The notes beneath the pieces were generated by a model. That model was given only the letters and a program-made list of their open reading frames with translations. It was not told the DNA's origin and searched no databases. From assembly GCA_016713445.1 (NCBI GenBank), contig JADJPB010000013.1, forward strand, positions 1 to 64,000: 64,000 bases of DNA, read 5' to 3'. Below are positions 17,860 to 28,930 of the stretch, piece by piece (the first letter of the stretch is position 1; every line of letters begins with the position of its first letter). Origin of the DNA: Bacteroidota bacterium. Lineage in GTDB: Bacteria; Bacteroidota; Bacteroidia; AKYH767-A; OLB10. The position numbers and the translations under genes were made by a program.

Positions 17860-19211
17860 ACTCTCCGGATCTGCGCTCCCAACGCATTTAATCTTTCGTC
17901 AATACGTTCGTATCCTCTGTCTATTTGCTCAATATTATGAATTACAGATTTTCCTTTCGCACTCATGGCAGCAATCAACAAGGCTACCCCTGCACGGATA
18001 TCGGGTGATGTCATTTGAATTCCTTTTAACGGATGTTTTCTAGCTAAACCAATTACGGTCGCTCGATGCGGATCACATAAAATAATTTGCGCACCCATAT
18101 CAATTAACTTATCGACGAAGAACAATCGACTTTCAAACATTTTTTGGTGCACTAAAATAGTTCCATTAGCTTGAGTTGCGGTCACCAAAATTACACTGAG
18201 TAAGTCGGGCGTAAATCCGGGCCATATCTGATCGGCTATGGTAAGGATTGAACCATCAATGAAAGTATCAATCTCATAACTTTCTTGAGCGGGAATATAT
18301 ATATCATCTCCTCTGAATTCCATCTTAATTCCTAAACGTTGGAACGTGGTTGGAATAATTCCGAGATGTTTTAAGCCTACATTTTTAATGGTAATTTCAC
18401 TTTGTGTCATAGCTGCTAAGCCAATGAATGAACCTACCTCAATCATATCCGGTAAAATGCGATGCTTGGTACCTTTTAATGATTTTACACCTTCAATTGT
18501 AAGTAAATTAGAACCAATGCCCGAAATTTTTGCACCCATTTGATTGAGCATTTTGCAAAGTTGTTGCAGATATGGTTCGCAGGCTGCATTGTAAATGGAA
18601 GTAGTTCCTTCCGCCATAACAGCCGCCATTACTATGTTCGCCGTTCCAGTTACAGATGCTTCGTCAAGTAGCATATACGTTCCTTTCAGATGTTGTGCAT
18701 CTACGCGATAGAAATTTTCGTTGCTGTCGAAGTTGAATTTAGCACCTAAATTTTTGAAACCGATGAAATGTGTATCTAATCGGCGACGTCCAATTTTATC
18801 TCCTCCCGGACGTGGAATAGCCGCTTTTCCAAATCGAGCCAATAAAGGACCAATAATCATAATGGATCCACGAAGACCAGATCCTAGTTTTGCAAATTCT
18901 TTTGTCTCGAGATAGTCGAGGTCAATTTTGTTTGCTGTAAATGAATATGTGTTTGGCGCTAAGCGTTCCACTTGAACGCCCATCTTCTGTAAAAGCTCAA
19001 TGAGCTTAATGACGTCCCGAATTTCAGGAACGTTTTCAATGATGCATGTATCTGCTGTTAAAAGAACAGCACATAATATTTGTAAAGCTTCGTTTTTTGC
19101 TCCTTGTGGTTCGATGGAGCCACTGAGTTTGATGCCCCCTGTAATTTCAAAACTTCCTCCGGTAGTGCTCAATGTCTCTGTTGGTTTATTTTCCGCGACT
19201 GTATCCGCCAT
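17856..19211 (-). CDS. murA: UDP-N-acetylglucosamine 1-carboxyvinyltransferase
   Basis: This enzyme catalyses the first committed step of peptidoglycan synthesis, adding enolpyruvate from PEP to UDP-GlcNAc. The 451 residues (start at MADTVAEN) show the KN pair in PQGAKNEAL (K39, N40) and the catalytic loop PRPGGDKIGRR. The position of the usual active-site Cys (Cys115 in E. coli) is Asp138. Cys-to-Asp enzymes are active and insensitive to fosfomycin. IDRGYERIDERLNALGA ends the chain. It overlaps the upstream DUF4290 gene by 26 bp, a linkage I know from other Bacteroidota. Confidence 0.95.
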   Translation of the reverse strand: MADTVAENKPTETLSTTGGSFEITGGIKLSGSIEPQGAKNEALQILCAVLLTADTCIIENVPEIRDVIKLIELLQKMGVQVERLAPNTYSFTANKIDLDYLETKEFAKLGSGLRGSIMIIGPLLARFGKAAIPRPGGDKIGRRRLDTHFIGFKNLGAKFNFDSNENFYRVDAQHLKGTYMLLDEASVTGTANIVMAAVMAEGTTSIYNAACEPYLQQLCKMLNQMGAKISGIGSNLLTIEGVKSLKGTKHRILPDMIEVGSFIGLAAMTQSEITIKNVGLKHLGIIPTTFQRLGIKMEFRGDDIYIPAQESYEIDTFIDGSILTIADQIWPGFTPDLLSVILVTATQANGTILVHQKMFESRLFFVDKLIDMGAQIILCDPHRATVIGLARKHPLKGIQMTSPDIRAGVALLIAAMSAKGKSVIHNIEQIDRGYERIDERLNALGAQIRRV

Positions 19212-19818
19212 TGTAATTGCTTCGTTTTTTCTGATTTTTATTGCGGATCGCTCTTCGGTCCGATTCACGTAAATCTATAAAACGAGTAGTAAGCTTAAGG
19301 TCGTCTCGTAGGATAAGTTTTCCACCAGAAAATTCATTCAATTGTTCACGAATTACTTCATCGTCAACGGAGTCGCGATTCCAAGTTAGGTAGCTCATTT
19401 TCATGAAATTGGCAATTGTTTCCACCACTTGTTGTTTCTCCGGAGAATCTTCCATCAAAACAGCTTCCTTAATCATGGATTCAATAATGGATCCGTAATG
19501 ACGTAATTTGATGTTCTTTTGAGGGTAGGTAAGAGGGTCAGGTCTAACATGTGTCAAATCCTGATCGGGCATCGGAAAGGGAGAATCACAGTCCAATTTA
19601 AAGTCGGAAATGATGAATAAGTGATCCCAAAGTTTGTGTTTGTAATCAACGAATTCTTTTAAAGTTGGATTTAAAATGGCCATCGCATTAACGATGGTTT
19701 TTGCAGCTTTAGTGCGTTCTTCACGATCTTCTAATGCAACTGCTAATTCAACCATTTCTTGAATGGATCGTCCATATTCAGCAATGGTAAGATCCGCTCT
19801 TTGGGTATTGTATTCCAT
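19186..19818 (-). CDS. DUF4290 domain-containing protein
   Basis: A 210-residue soluble protein of a Bacteroidota-specific family of unknown function. It begins MEYNTQRADLTIAEYGR and has HLFIISDFKLDCDSPFPMP and KLRHYGSIIESMIKEAV, with a Lys/Arg/Gly-rich tail (KRSNYNGGYSRGK) that could bind nucleic acid (inference). The 26-bp overlap with murA suggests translational coupling and a possible link to cell-wall growth. A TAAATTTG promoter element lies 63 bp upstream. Confidence 0.9.
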   Translation of the reverse strand: MEYNTQRADLTIAEYGRSIQEMVELAVALEDREERTKAAKTIVNAMAILNPTLKEFVDYKHKLWDHLFIISDFKLDCDSPFPMPDQDLTHVRPDPLTYPQKNIKLRHYGSIIESMIKEAVLMEDSPEKQQVVETIANFMKMSYLTWNRDSVDDEVIREQLNEFSGGKLILRDDLKLTTRFIDLRESDRRAIRNKNQKKRSNYNGGYSRGK

Positions 19819-19881
19819 GTTTTAATGGGGAAATTTTTTTGACTCCTTCCTAAAATGATGGGAAGTTTTGAATTAAGTTCA

Positions 19882-19889
19882 CAAATTTA
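19882..19889 (-). promoter_or_regulatory. TAnnTTTG promoter element
   Basis: TAAATTTG on the minus strand, 63 bp before the DUF4290 ATG. A 207-bp spacer here separates DUF4290 from the helicase, with no other feature. Confidence 0.5.
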
Positions 19890-20025
19890 CAAAAAGCAAG
19901 TGGGCATTCCTTGAATTTCTTATTCAATTTTAAGTATTTGGTGTTCAAAGGAGAGCAGTAGTTTGAGGATGGCTAGATTTAAAATTGAAGGGATGAATCT
20001 TTTTAAGTTGACGCGACAATAAATT

Positions 20026-22251
20026 TTAGTCCTCCACAACTCTCAGTTTAGCAAATTTCAGGAGTAATTGTTTTTGACCTTGTCCATCGAATAGAATGGT
20101 TGCTTTATTTTCCGGAACACGACCTTCTATGGCAATCACTTGCCCTCTTCCAAATCGTTGATGTTCTACTTGCACACCTACTACGATTTTTGATGGATCA
20201 TCTGCAACGAAATCAGAAATGATAGGAGTGGGGGAAGCGCTTCCTACTTTTTTGAAACCTTTTGGTACATCGTTTCCGCCTATAGGAGTAGTTGGTTTTG
20301 CAGTAGAACTGGTTTTGTTGCTGTATTTGGTTTGGCTTCCTGAATAGGATTTATTTCCATTCGATTTGGAGTTACCTCGATAGTTGCTTTGAGTATTTCC
20401 GCCATAACTTCCCCATCCACCGCGTTCATCTACATCGTCAAATAATGCATTTCCTTTTGGCGCAGGCATGTCTAAGCAGGCACTGTCTATTTCTTCCAGA
20501 AATCGACTGGGCTGACTCGATATCAAATTTCCCCAGCGATAACGTGTAGCCGCCAACGACAAAGTAAGCTTTTGTTCGGCGCGCGTGATAGCGACATAGA
20601 ATAATCTACGCTCTTCTTCTAATTCAGCGCGTGAATTGACGCTGAGTTGTGAAGGGAATAAATTTTCTTCGAGGCCAACAATATGAACATGTTTAAACTC
20701 TAATCCTTTTGCACTGTGAATGGTCATTAATGCAACCTTATTATCGTCACCGTCTTTTTCATTGTCGGCATCTGTTAATAATGCGATATCCTGAAGATAC
20801 AAATCCAATGTTCTTAATGCAGGCAATTCTTGCTCTGCAGAAGGCGCTTCTAGTGGAATTTTTCCATCTTCACTAAATTCTTTGATTCCATTCAATAAAG
20901 CCTGAACGTTTTCGTAATGATTGACACCCTCCGGTGTGCGATCGTTATAGAGTTCTGTTAATATTCCACAAGCAGAAGAAATATGACTCGCTAGTTCATA
21001 TGCGCTGTGATCTTTTAACATGATCTGCCAACTCCGCACCATCTTACCAAATTCAAAAACTTTGTCGCGGATACCACTGTTAATTCCAACAGGAAGGGTA
21101 TTGATGTTTTGAATGACATTCCAAGTGTTTTCACTATTTAACACCGAAAATTCAATAATTCTATCCACCGTCGTTTTACCAATTCCTCTTGTAGGATAAT
21201 TGATAATTCGTTTCATGGCTTCTTCGTCTTGCGGATTGATGGCCATCCGGAAGTATGCCAACAGATCTTTAATTTCTTTACGGTTGTAAAAAGAGACGCC
21301 TCCAAAAACGCGATACGGAATATTCTGTTTGCGCAAAGCTTCTTCCATCGATCTGCTTTGTGCATTAGTGCGATATAAAATTGCAAAATCTTTATTTTGC
21401 AATTGCTTATTCATCTTGTCTTCAAAAATTGAACTGGCTACCTGATACCCTTCTTCATTATCACTTAACGCTTTTAACACTCGAATTTTTTCTCCGTTGT
21501 GATTGTCAGTCCAAACATCTTTTTTCAACTGATTTTTGTTAACTACGATCACCGAGTTGGCCGCTTGCACAATCGTTTTTGTACTTCTGTAATTTTGCTC
21601 AAGCTTAAAGGTTTTTAATTCATCGTAATCTTTTTCGAAGTTTAAAATGTTTTGAATGTTAGCACCACGAAATGCATAAATACTTTGTGCATCGTCACCC
21701 ACTACACAAATATTTTGATGGATGGCAGCTAATTTTTTTACAATGATGTATTGCGCAAAATTGGTATCCTGAAACTCATCTACCATCACATACTTAAATT
21801 TGTTTTGGTATTTGTACAATACTTCCGGATGTTCATTAAAAAGTCGCCAAGTATTAAAAAGAATATCATCAAAATCCATAGCACCCGCTTTGAAGCAACG
21901 TTTGCTGTACATTTCGAACAACATTCCCATTTTTGGTTTACCCGTTGAAGAATCATCGCTGGTATAATCGGTATTGTCTTGATAGTCCTTCCAGGTATAT
22001 AAGTTATTTTTTGCTGATGAAATACGATTTAACACGACGCTGGGCTTGTATATTTTATCGTCGAGATTCTGCTCTTTAAGAATATCACGGATTAAGCTCT
22101 TACTATCATCCGAATCATAAATGGTAAAATTAGTAGGGTAATTAATTTTATCTGCCTCCACTCTTAAGATTCGTGCAAATACGCTGTGAAAAGTTCCCAT
22201 CCATAAATTCTTGGCTTCATCACCTACCACTTTTTGAATCCGCTCTTTCAT
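20026..22251 (-). pseudogene. PcrA/UvrD superfamily 1 helicase lacking its N-terminus
   Basis: A 3'-5' DNA helicase of repair and replication, here without its first roughly 55 residues. Present are motif Ia (LTFTNKAAREMKER just upstream of the first ATG, up to about 22325), motif II VDEFQDTN, motif III VGDDAQSIYAFRGA, motif IV FKLEQNYRST, motif V MTIHSAKGLEF and motif VI YVAITRAEQKL, plus a Gly/Ser/Asn-rich linker and the C-terminal VGVQVEHQRFGRGQVIAIEG domain. Missing are the Q motif and Walker A (GSGKT); no frame upstream encodes them. Coding similarity stops at an in-frame TAA near 22325. As read it cannot hydrolyse ATP. A real deletion or a misassembly at that point are both possible. 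Confidence 0.85.
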
Positions 22252-22355
22252 TTCGCGAGCGGCTTTGTTGGTAAAAGTGAGTGAAGCAATAGTAGGTTGA
22301 ATATTAAAGCAATAGTTATCTTTCTTTTATTGACAAGTTTAGTTACAAAATTATA

Positions 22356-22391
22356 AATCCGTGAAATCCGCCAAATCCGAGTCATCTGTGT
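22356..22391. repeat. 9-bp tandem repeat at the helicase breakpoint
   Basis: Four 9-bp units (AATCCGTGA, AATCCGCCA, AATCCGAGT, CATCTGTGT). They lie exactly between the broken 5' end of the helicase and the 3' end of the propeller protein. Confidence 0.7.
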
Positions 22392-22410
22392 TCACTTTCG
22401 TTAAATATCA

Positions 22411-25400
22411 TTACCTCGAAAAATCAATCGTAATAATATAATCACCTTCACAATCAGACAATAAATTACTCTGTAAATTATGGTGCTGTTAAATCCAAAC
22501 TCTTCGAAGTTGTGTTAAACAAAAGCGGCGTTTTGCTCCATGTCTCCAGTGAGTTTCTATGCTTTACTATCACATAAAATGAATTGTTGAATGCAGCAAT
22601 TGGGAATTGTAAATTAGCAACGCCATTGGTTAATACTACTTCTTGGTCGGTATAAATTACGTTGTAAGGACTGGTAGTGCTTGCCAAAGAAACCGTAACT
22701 GTGTCAGTGACCGTAGGAGCTCCGCCCGGATTACTCACAGCGTTCATTCCATTCGAGGTCGGATTGTAAAATCCTTCCATGTATATTTTCAAACTTAAAC
22801 GTACAGTTGGATTCAATCCGATGATTCGAATATTGTCAACGTAGATATTGTTCCCGTAATTTCCGTGGTTCATGAATGAAAGTTGTATGCTTTGTCCTGC
22901 AAAACCACTGAGATCTACAGAATCAGTTCTCCATTGTGAAGCTGTTGGCACAAAACTTCCTCCGGTTCCTGGTACTGTCGCTAAAATGTTTCCAGGTTTG
23001 ACATAGATGGAATTATAGTTAACTCCACAATCGGTAGAAAGTAATACAGATAATGAATCTAAATAGGTGGGGCTCGTACTGTACAATTGATGCGCCACAT
23101 CAAATTTTAATTGATAGTTTCCAAAACCATTTAAATAGAATTGGGGTGTTCGCACCTCATCTCTCAAGCCACCCGAGTTTAATGTATAGTTTAGATAAAC
23201 CATCGATCCCCCTCCAATTCCAAATCCACTAGCTTGTCCTGAACGTGACCAAATTTTTCCATCGCTTCCACCATCTACATTCGTCCATCCATCCGGAGGA
23301 AAGGTAGTTAATTCAAAATCTTGATTTAAAGGAATGGGTTGTCCAGTAGTAGAAATGTAATTGTTTTTGGTAATGGTATTATTTCCACCCGGACCACTAA
23401 CGGTAAGACTTACCGTAAATACTCCTGATGTGTTATAAGCAACTTTCGGATTTTGTAAATTAGACGATGCTGGCGATCCTCCTGTAAATGTCCACAACCA
23501 TGAGGTCGGACTTCCTGTAGAGAGATCACTGAACGAAACGGAATCTCCAAAGCAAGGTGTGTTCGTATTCGCTGTAAACGCAGCGTTGATTGATCTTAAA
23601 TTCGTGATAGGTGTTTCCCACATTCCTCGGCCATAAGTTGAAACGCGTAGACTCGAGTTGTTCGTGCCATCATCAAAAATAGAAATATCATTTATAGTAG
23701 TTCGTGTGGGCAAGTTTTGATTGTACAATGTCCAGCTTGTATGAGCTCCTAATTTAAAATACACAGAGTTGTTTCCTCCAGCTACAATCATTAATTCAGT
23801 ACTTGGAAAAAAATCATCCGTAATGATACCTACGTAATTTACCGATGGCAAATTGTAAGAGACGTTAGTCCATGTGGCCCCATTGTCAACAGATTTATAT
23901 ACACGGGTATTGAGTATCGCATATAAAGTATTCACATTGCTTTTTACGCCAACAATATTTGCATTATTGTTCGTAGCAAAAGGTAGTGCATATTGCGTAA
24001 AAGTGGGTGATGCACTCATCGCATTCGTACTTACATAAATTTTTTGATCATTCGTAATGGCATAAACCCGATTGCTATCAGCCTGAGAAACATATAATGC
24101 CATTATTCGAGTTGTAAATGACGAAATGGTATTCCATGTAGGTGTCGCTGCTGATAAATTAGAAGTTCTAAAAACGTTGGAGTCCCCTACAAATGCTATG
24201 TTGGGTGTAGAGCGATAGAAAGCAATGGCCCTAAAACTAGTAACAGGTAATCCATAAGTAGATTCACTGCTGTTTACATTTCTACGTCGTGCATTGCCAA
24301 AATAATAGACCCTTTGGCTATTCGGGAAATAATCAAAAGCGCAACGCGATGTCCAGTCCCCACCTCGGTTGCAAAACCATTTATTTCCAGTATTAGCATA
24401 GTATAACTCACCATTGTCTTGTGTTCCAATACTGATCATATCTTTCCTGGTGGGACTGCAAAATCCACGATAAATTTCATACCCATAAATTCCATCACTC
24501 TTCGGTATCCAATTCACACCGCCATCAGTACTTAACCAAACACCACCGTCATTCATATTATAAAGTTGGTTGTTGTCATAAGGATTGGTGATAATTTGAT
24601 GCATGTCGGTATGCACTTTTTGCCACCAGTTAGTGAGCTGAGTCCAATTTACACCACCATCGGTCGACTTCCACACAGCATGCCCCACCCAGTAAACTAT
24701 ATCGGGGTTCACGCGATCTACGCCTAGACCAAAATTATAATCTCCCTGACCTACGTCTGCAGCATTATTCGTGTAATAGGTGAGGTAAGGCGCGGGAGAA
24801 GTTTTAATAGCTGAGAAACTGTTTCCTCCATCTATAGACTTATATAAAATACCGCCGTTACTTACCATTCCAAAATAAACAATATTCGTATCTGCAGGAG
24901 TTACAGCTAAACGACATCCGTTTCCATTGGTAACACCTGAAGGGAAAACAATGCCATTGTTAATTTGTGTCCAGGTTTCACCATAATCGTTCGAGCGAAA
25001 AAATGCAGAGTCAGTAGTGGAGGCATAAAGGACTCTTGATCCTGGTCTTTTTTCCTTGAGATCATCAAAAGCTCGTGAAGCAGTTTTTAATGTCCAGGTG
25101 GTTCCACCATTAATTGTTTTATAGATTCCGACATTCGTTGCTGCAACGATCACCTGGTTGTTGGTAGGATCCATCAACATCTCAACCACAAGTTTTGAAG
25201 TGAGAGAAGTGGGTGTGAATGTAGCCCCTCCATTAGTTGATTTATAAACACCGCTTCCATTGTAGTAGTAGTTGTGATCACCTGTGCCTAAATATAAGAT
25301 TTGGTCGTTCGTATGATCAATACAAACCGATGCAAGACGCATGCCCGGTAGAATATCGCACCCTGGAGCTAATGTCCAGGAGTTTCCGGCATTATGGCTA

Positions 25401-25614
25401 ATGAATAATCCACCGCGGGCGCTTATTGCATAAAATTTTTGAGAATTCGTTGGATGAAATTTCATCTGGCTAATTCGACTGATTCCATGAATTTGTCCAC
25501 TTACATTGGTAGGAAAAAATTCAGGAGCAACCGGTGACCAATTTGCCGTCTGACTGAATGTAGAGATAATTGAAAAGAAAAATAAACTTATAATGAGGAG
25601 AAGTATTTTTTCAT
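22411..25614 (-). CDS. Sortilin/BNR-repeat beta-propeller protein with PKD domain, frameshifted at both ends
   Basis: A secreted protein of about 1,067 residues. The signal peptide MKILLLIISLFFFSIISTFSQ appears after correcting the A-run at 25605. A long series of BNR/VPS10-like blades follows, with Asp-box text such as KSTNGGATFTP, KTINGGTTWTLK, RSNDYGETWTQ and KSTDGGVNWTQ. Then come a PKD module (SFSDLSTGSPTSWLWTFTGGSP), a jelly-roll adhesion module (IRIIGLNPTVRL region) and a tail with YVIVKHRNSLETWSK. After an indel near 22478 the chain ends at 22411 with no sorting domain, unusual for this architecture. Such propellers bind or cut glycans or cellulose; no catalytic set can be assigned. 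Confidence 0.8.
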
Positions 25615-25652
25615 AATGATGTTGTGGGCAATTGTTAGGCTTCGAATTCGGA

Positions 25653-26096
25653 TTATTTATCTTTCAAAGGTTGTTGTTTTTGAAAAATTTCAAGCCGTTC
25701 TTGCTCACTTAAAATTCGACCGTCTGACTGCACAAAGGGGAAAACAGTACGCTTCCAGTCTTTGAATCGCTTAAATTGATATTTAATATTTTCATATTCG
25801 TTGCGTTGAACTTGTGTCCAGGATGCACGTACTGTTCTAAAACTGTCTGCTTCGGCGGTAGTAATCTTACCTTCGCTGATTAATTCCTCTTCTTCTTCCG
25901 GTTCAATCTTTCCTTCCCAATAAACTTCGAACGCCTTCACTGCTTCGTAATAATTTACTTGCGGATCTTGCATCAATGTAATCCAATTTGGATTTGTCTT
26001 GTCGTCTGAACGAGAAGCCGTTTTTTTCTCTTGAGCGTTTGCTGAATTAAAAAAGCAAAGCAATAGTAAGGGGTAGAGTATCGTGCGAAGATTCAT
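25653..26096 (-). CDS. Secreted hypothetical protein, acidic
   Basis: A 147-residue protein with a signal peptide (MNLRTILYPLLLLCFFNSANAQ) and a charged helical mature part (YYEAVKAFEVYWEGK, EPEEEEELISEGK, RFKDWKRTVFPFVQSDGRILSEQER). I do not know a named family, though similar short proteins often precede BNR-propeller genes in Bacteroidota. It lies 38 bp upstream of the propeller gene on the same strand and probably heads that operon. The promoter TAAATTTG at 26112-26119 overlaps the earlier ATG at 26114, so the ATG at 26096 is the start. Confidence 0.75.
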   Translation of the reverse strand: MNLRTILYPLLLLCFFNSANAQEKKTASRSDDKTNPNWITLMQDPQVNYYEAVKAFEVYWEGKIEPEEEEELISEGKITTAEADSFRTVRASWTQVQRNEYENIKYQFKRFKDWKRTVFPFVQSDGRILSEQERLEIFQKQQPLKDK

Positions 26097-26111
26097 GGGA
26101 ATTATTTCAAC

Positions 26112-26119
26112 CAAATTTA
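26112..26119 (-). promoter_or_regulatory. TAnnTTTG promoter element
   Basis: TAAATTTG on the minus strand, 15 bp before the ATG at 26096; it decides that start. Confidence 0.6.
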
Positions 26120-26301
26120 AGCCTTTTTATAAAGTCTCACAAGCATATATTTTTAAAAATCAATAATCTTCTATTCAATATTTGAACTGTATAATACTAT
26201 AGCTCAGTTCCTGTATTTCAGAGATTTATAAGTATTATATCCTTTACTTTTTAACAGTATATACAATTAATCATTATATTTACTTCATATTTACACACGC
26301 C

Positions 26302-28670
26302 ATGACTCGAATCCTTTTATCCGCATTATTAGTATTTATTAGTTTGTTCACTCAGGGTCAATGCCCCCCAGGAAAGAGTGAAGTTATTGTATTTATTCAG
26401 CCGGATAATTATCCAGGAGAGACCAGTTGGACACTTAAAGACCAGTCTGGTGTCTTGCTGTCATCTGGTGGATTTGTTGGTGATACGATTTGCGTTGATA
26501 CTGGAAATTGTTTGATTTTTAAGATTGAGGATACTTTTGGCGACGGCATTTGTTGCAGCGTAGGGAATGGATTTTATACAGTTTCCGTTAATGGTTCCGT
26601 GCAAGCAGCGGGTGGTCAATTTACTTACAGTGAAACGAGTTATATCAGTTGCCCAGCAGGAAGTAATTGTGGCTCGGCTTACACGGTATACCAAGATACT
26701 GTTTATAATTCCATAGGTACTTCAACATGGTACAAATTTATTCCAGATACAACAGGCACTTTTAATGTGAGTTCATGTTTTCCTTCGAATACTTGCGATA
26801 CCCGAATTTGGATCTATGATCATTGTTCTAATCTAGTGTGGAATAATGCAAATGCAGGTACTTTATTTTATAATGATTCTGCTTGTGGTATTCAAGCGTT
26901 TATTGCCGCAGGACTTCAAAACGGTGGAACCTATTATATTCGAATTGGCGGTGATACCAGTTGTGTTGATGATACCATATCTTGGCAAATTACCTACGCA
27001 GGTCCGATTGTGGGCTGTATGGATTCCTCTGCTTGCAATTACAATCCATTAGCAACAGTAAGTAATAATGTTTGCATCTATCCAGGAGATCCAAATTGTA
27101 ATTCTGGCCCCGACCTTATCGTAGATGGAACTTCATTAACAAACTCGCTCAATGTGGGAGTTGTCAATGGAAATGATGTTTGTTTAATTGGTGAGGGCTG
27201 TTTGACAGGTTATGGTGCACGCCAGGTAATTAATTTCACAACTCGCATTGCGAATATTGGTGACGCCGATTATTATATTGGTCAACCACAGGCTGGTAAT
27301 GGGCAGTTTGTTTTTGATCAATGTCATGGTCACTGGCATTATGCAGGATATGCGAGGTATGATATTTACGATAGTTTGGGAGTGCCATTAGAAGCTGGTT
27401 TTAAAAATGGATTTTGTGTTCTCGACTTACAATGCTTTGGAGGTTCAGCAAAATATGGTTGTGGTGATATGGGAATCTCTGCGGGATGTGCTGATATTTA
27501 TGGTGCTGGTTTAGCTTGTCAGTGGCTCGATATTACGAATATTCCTGCAGGTCGTTATACATTAGTTGTACGGGTGAATTGGGATCACGATCCCGATAAA
27601 TTGGGTCGACAAGAACAACGTTTCGACAATAATGTTGCTGCAGTATGTGTAAGAATTAACCGGGACACTGCGAATGTTCCCACATTAAACATTTTGCCGA
27701 ATTGTCAGCCGTTGGTGGATTGCATGGGAGACACCTTTGGACTTGCTGTTTACGATTGTATGGGTGTTTGCAACGGTACACATGTAATGGGAGATTTAAA
27801 TATTGACACCATGCAGAATGATGTTGATGTTGATCTTTATCTAACGGATATTACAGCACAAAATGCTGTTTTGTCATGCAACGATTTAAATAATGATAAT
27901 TCCTTAACTGTAACTGATGCGGCTTTATTGAGCGGATGTCTTCGGCATGAAGGTGGAAATCATTCTCATCAAGGTGGAACACAAAATACTCATCGTCATT
28001 GCGAATTTCCTTGGAATATTGTCAATGTTAATGATACAGTTAAAGTGGGAATAGGTGTTATCAATACTAATGCTTCTTATGTCGATTTGCAAATTATCAA
28101 TGCTGATAGTCGTTTGTTGGGGTTAGATTTTTCCATGACAGGTTTGCAAATTGATTCTGTATCTTCATTGATAGCAGGATTTGATCCGTTTATTCGTTGG
28201 AATCAATCCACTGGAAGAATTGTTTTGTTGGATACTTCAGAGCAATCCTTGAACAAACAAATTATTCCTTTGAATTTCTTACGCGTTTATTATAGTTCGA
28301 TAACCGCTACCACGGTTTGTCTTTCTAATATTCATGCTAGCGTAAATTCTAATTACGAAGAAACGCATAAGAATATTTACAACGGTTGTATTTCAGTTAC
28401 TGGAAATAGTTATTTATACAAGAGTGGAATTATTTCAATTGTACCTAATCCATCAAAAGGGATCTTTAGACTTAAATCGAATTCCTGCAAGGGCAGTTAT
28501 CTAAAATTTCTATTGTAGATGTCATGGGTAAAGTGGTTCTGCAAGAACAGGAAATTTCATTAGGAACTGATGGAGTGGAAATGGATTTAAGTCTCCTCCC
28601 TTCCGGAATGTATTTAGTGAATTTTAAAAGCGAAGGCATTCACGTGATTGAACGATTGGTGATTGAATAG
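26302..28670 (+). CDS. Lysyl-oxidase-like secreted protein with dockerin-like region and T9SS type A sorting domain, frameshifted near the end
   Basis: A predicted copper amine oxidase exported by T9SS, about 789 residues. Order: signal peptide (1-22); a domain with DNYPGETSWTLKDQSG and FGDGICCSVGNG; a second module (STWYKFIPDTTGTF); a Cys-rich GCMDSSACNYNPLATV spacer; the lysyl oxidase domain (about 280-450); a dockerin-like Asp/Asn stretch (DLNNDNSLTVTDAALL); and the sorting domain (SIVPNPSKGIF ... LPSGMYLVNF). The copper talon is C-H-G-H-W-H with H342, H344 and H346. The quinone-forming pair of animal lysyl oxidase aligns with K368 (EAGFKNGFC) and Y400 (YGAGLACQWLDIT). One indel near 28505 splits off the sorting domain. 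It may cross-link surface proteins or oxidise extracellular amines (inference). Confidence 0.85.
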
Positions 28671-28861
28671 ATGAACTGTTGTTTTTTAGGTGAAAGTGAC
28701 TAATTCAGAACATATTTTGATTTCCATTAAGTGACATAATTTTCGTCTGTGAATCTTTGCGACTTTGCGCCTTCGCGAGAAAATTTTGCGTTGCATAGTG
28801 AGTTGTAGATTTTTAGTAGGAATTAGTTTAACGTCACATTATAATTCAAGCCTCTCCCCAG

Positions 28862-28880
28862 CCCTCTCCAAAGGAGAGGG
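28862..28880. repeat. Perfect 8-bp hairpin CCCTCTCC-AAA-GGAGAGGG
   Basis: It lies in the 260-bp convergent gap between the lysyl-oxidase-like gene and the DUF3570 gene. It resembles dispersed GC-rich palindromes of Bacteroidota. There is no T-run on either side, so it is not a classical terminator. Confidence 0.6.
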
Positions 28881-28930
28881 TGCTATTCGACACAGTGTCT
28901 TTAACGAGAAAATTTTCAACGAATACCTAA

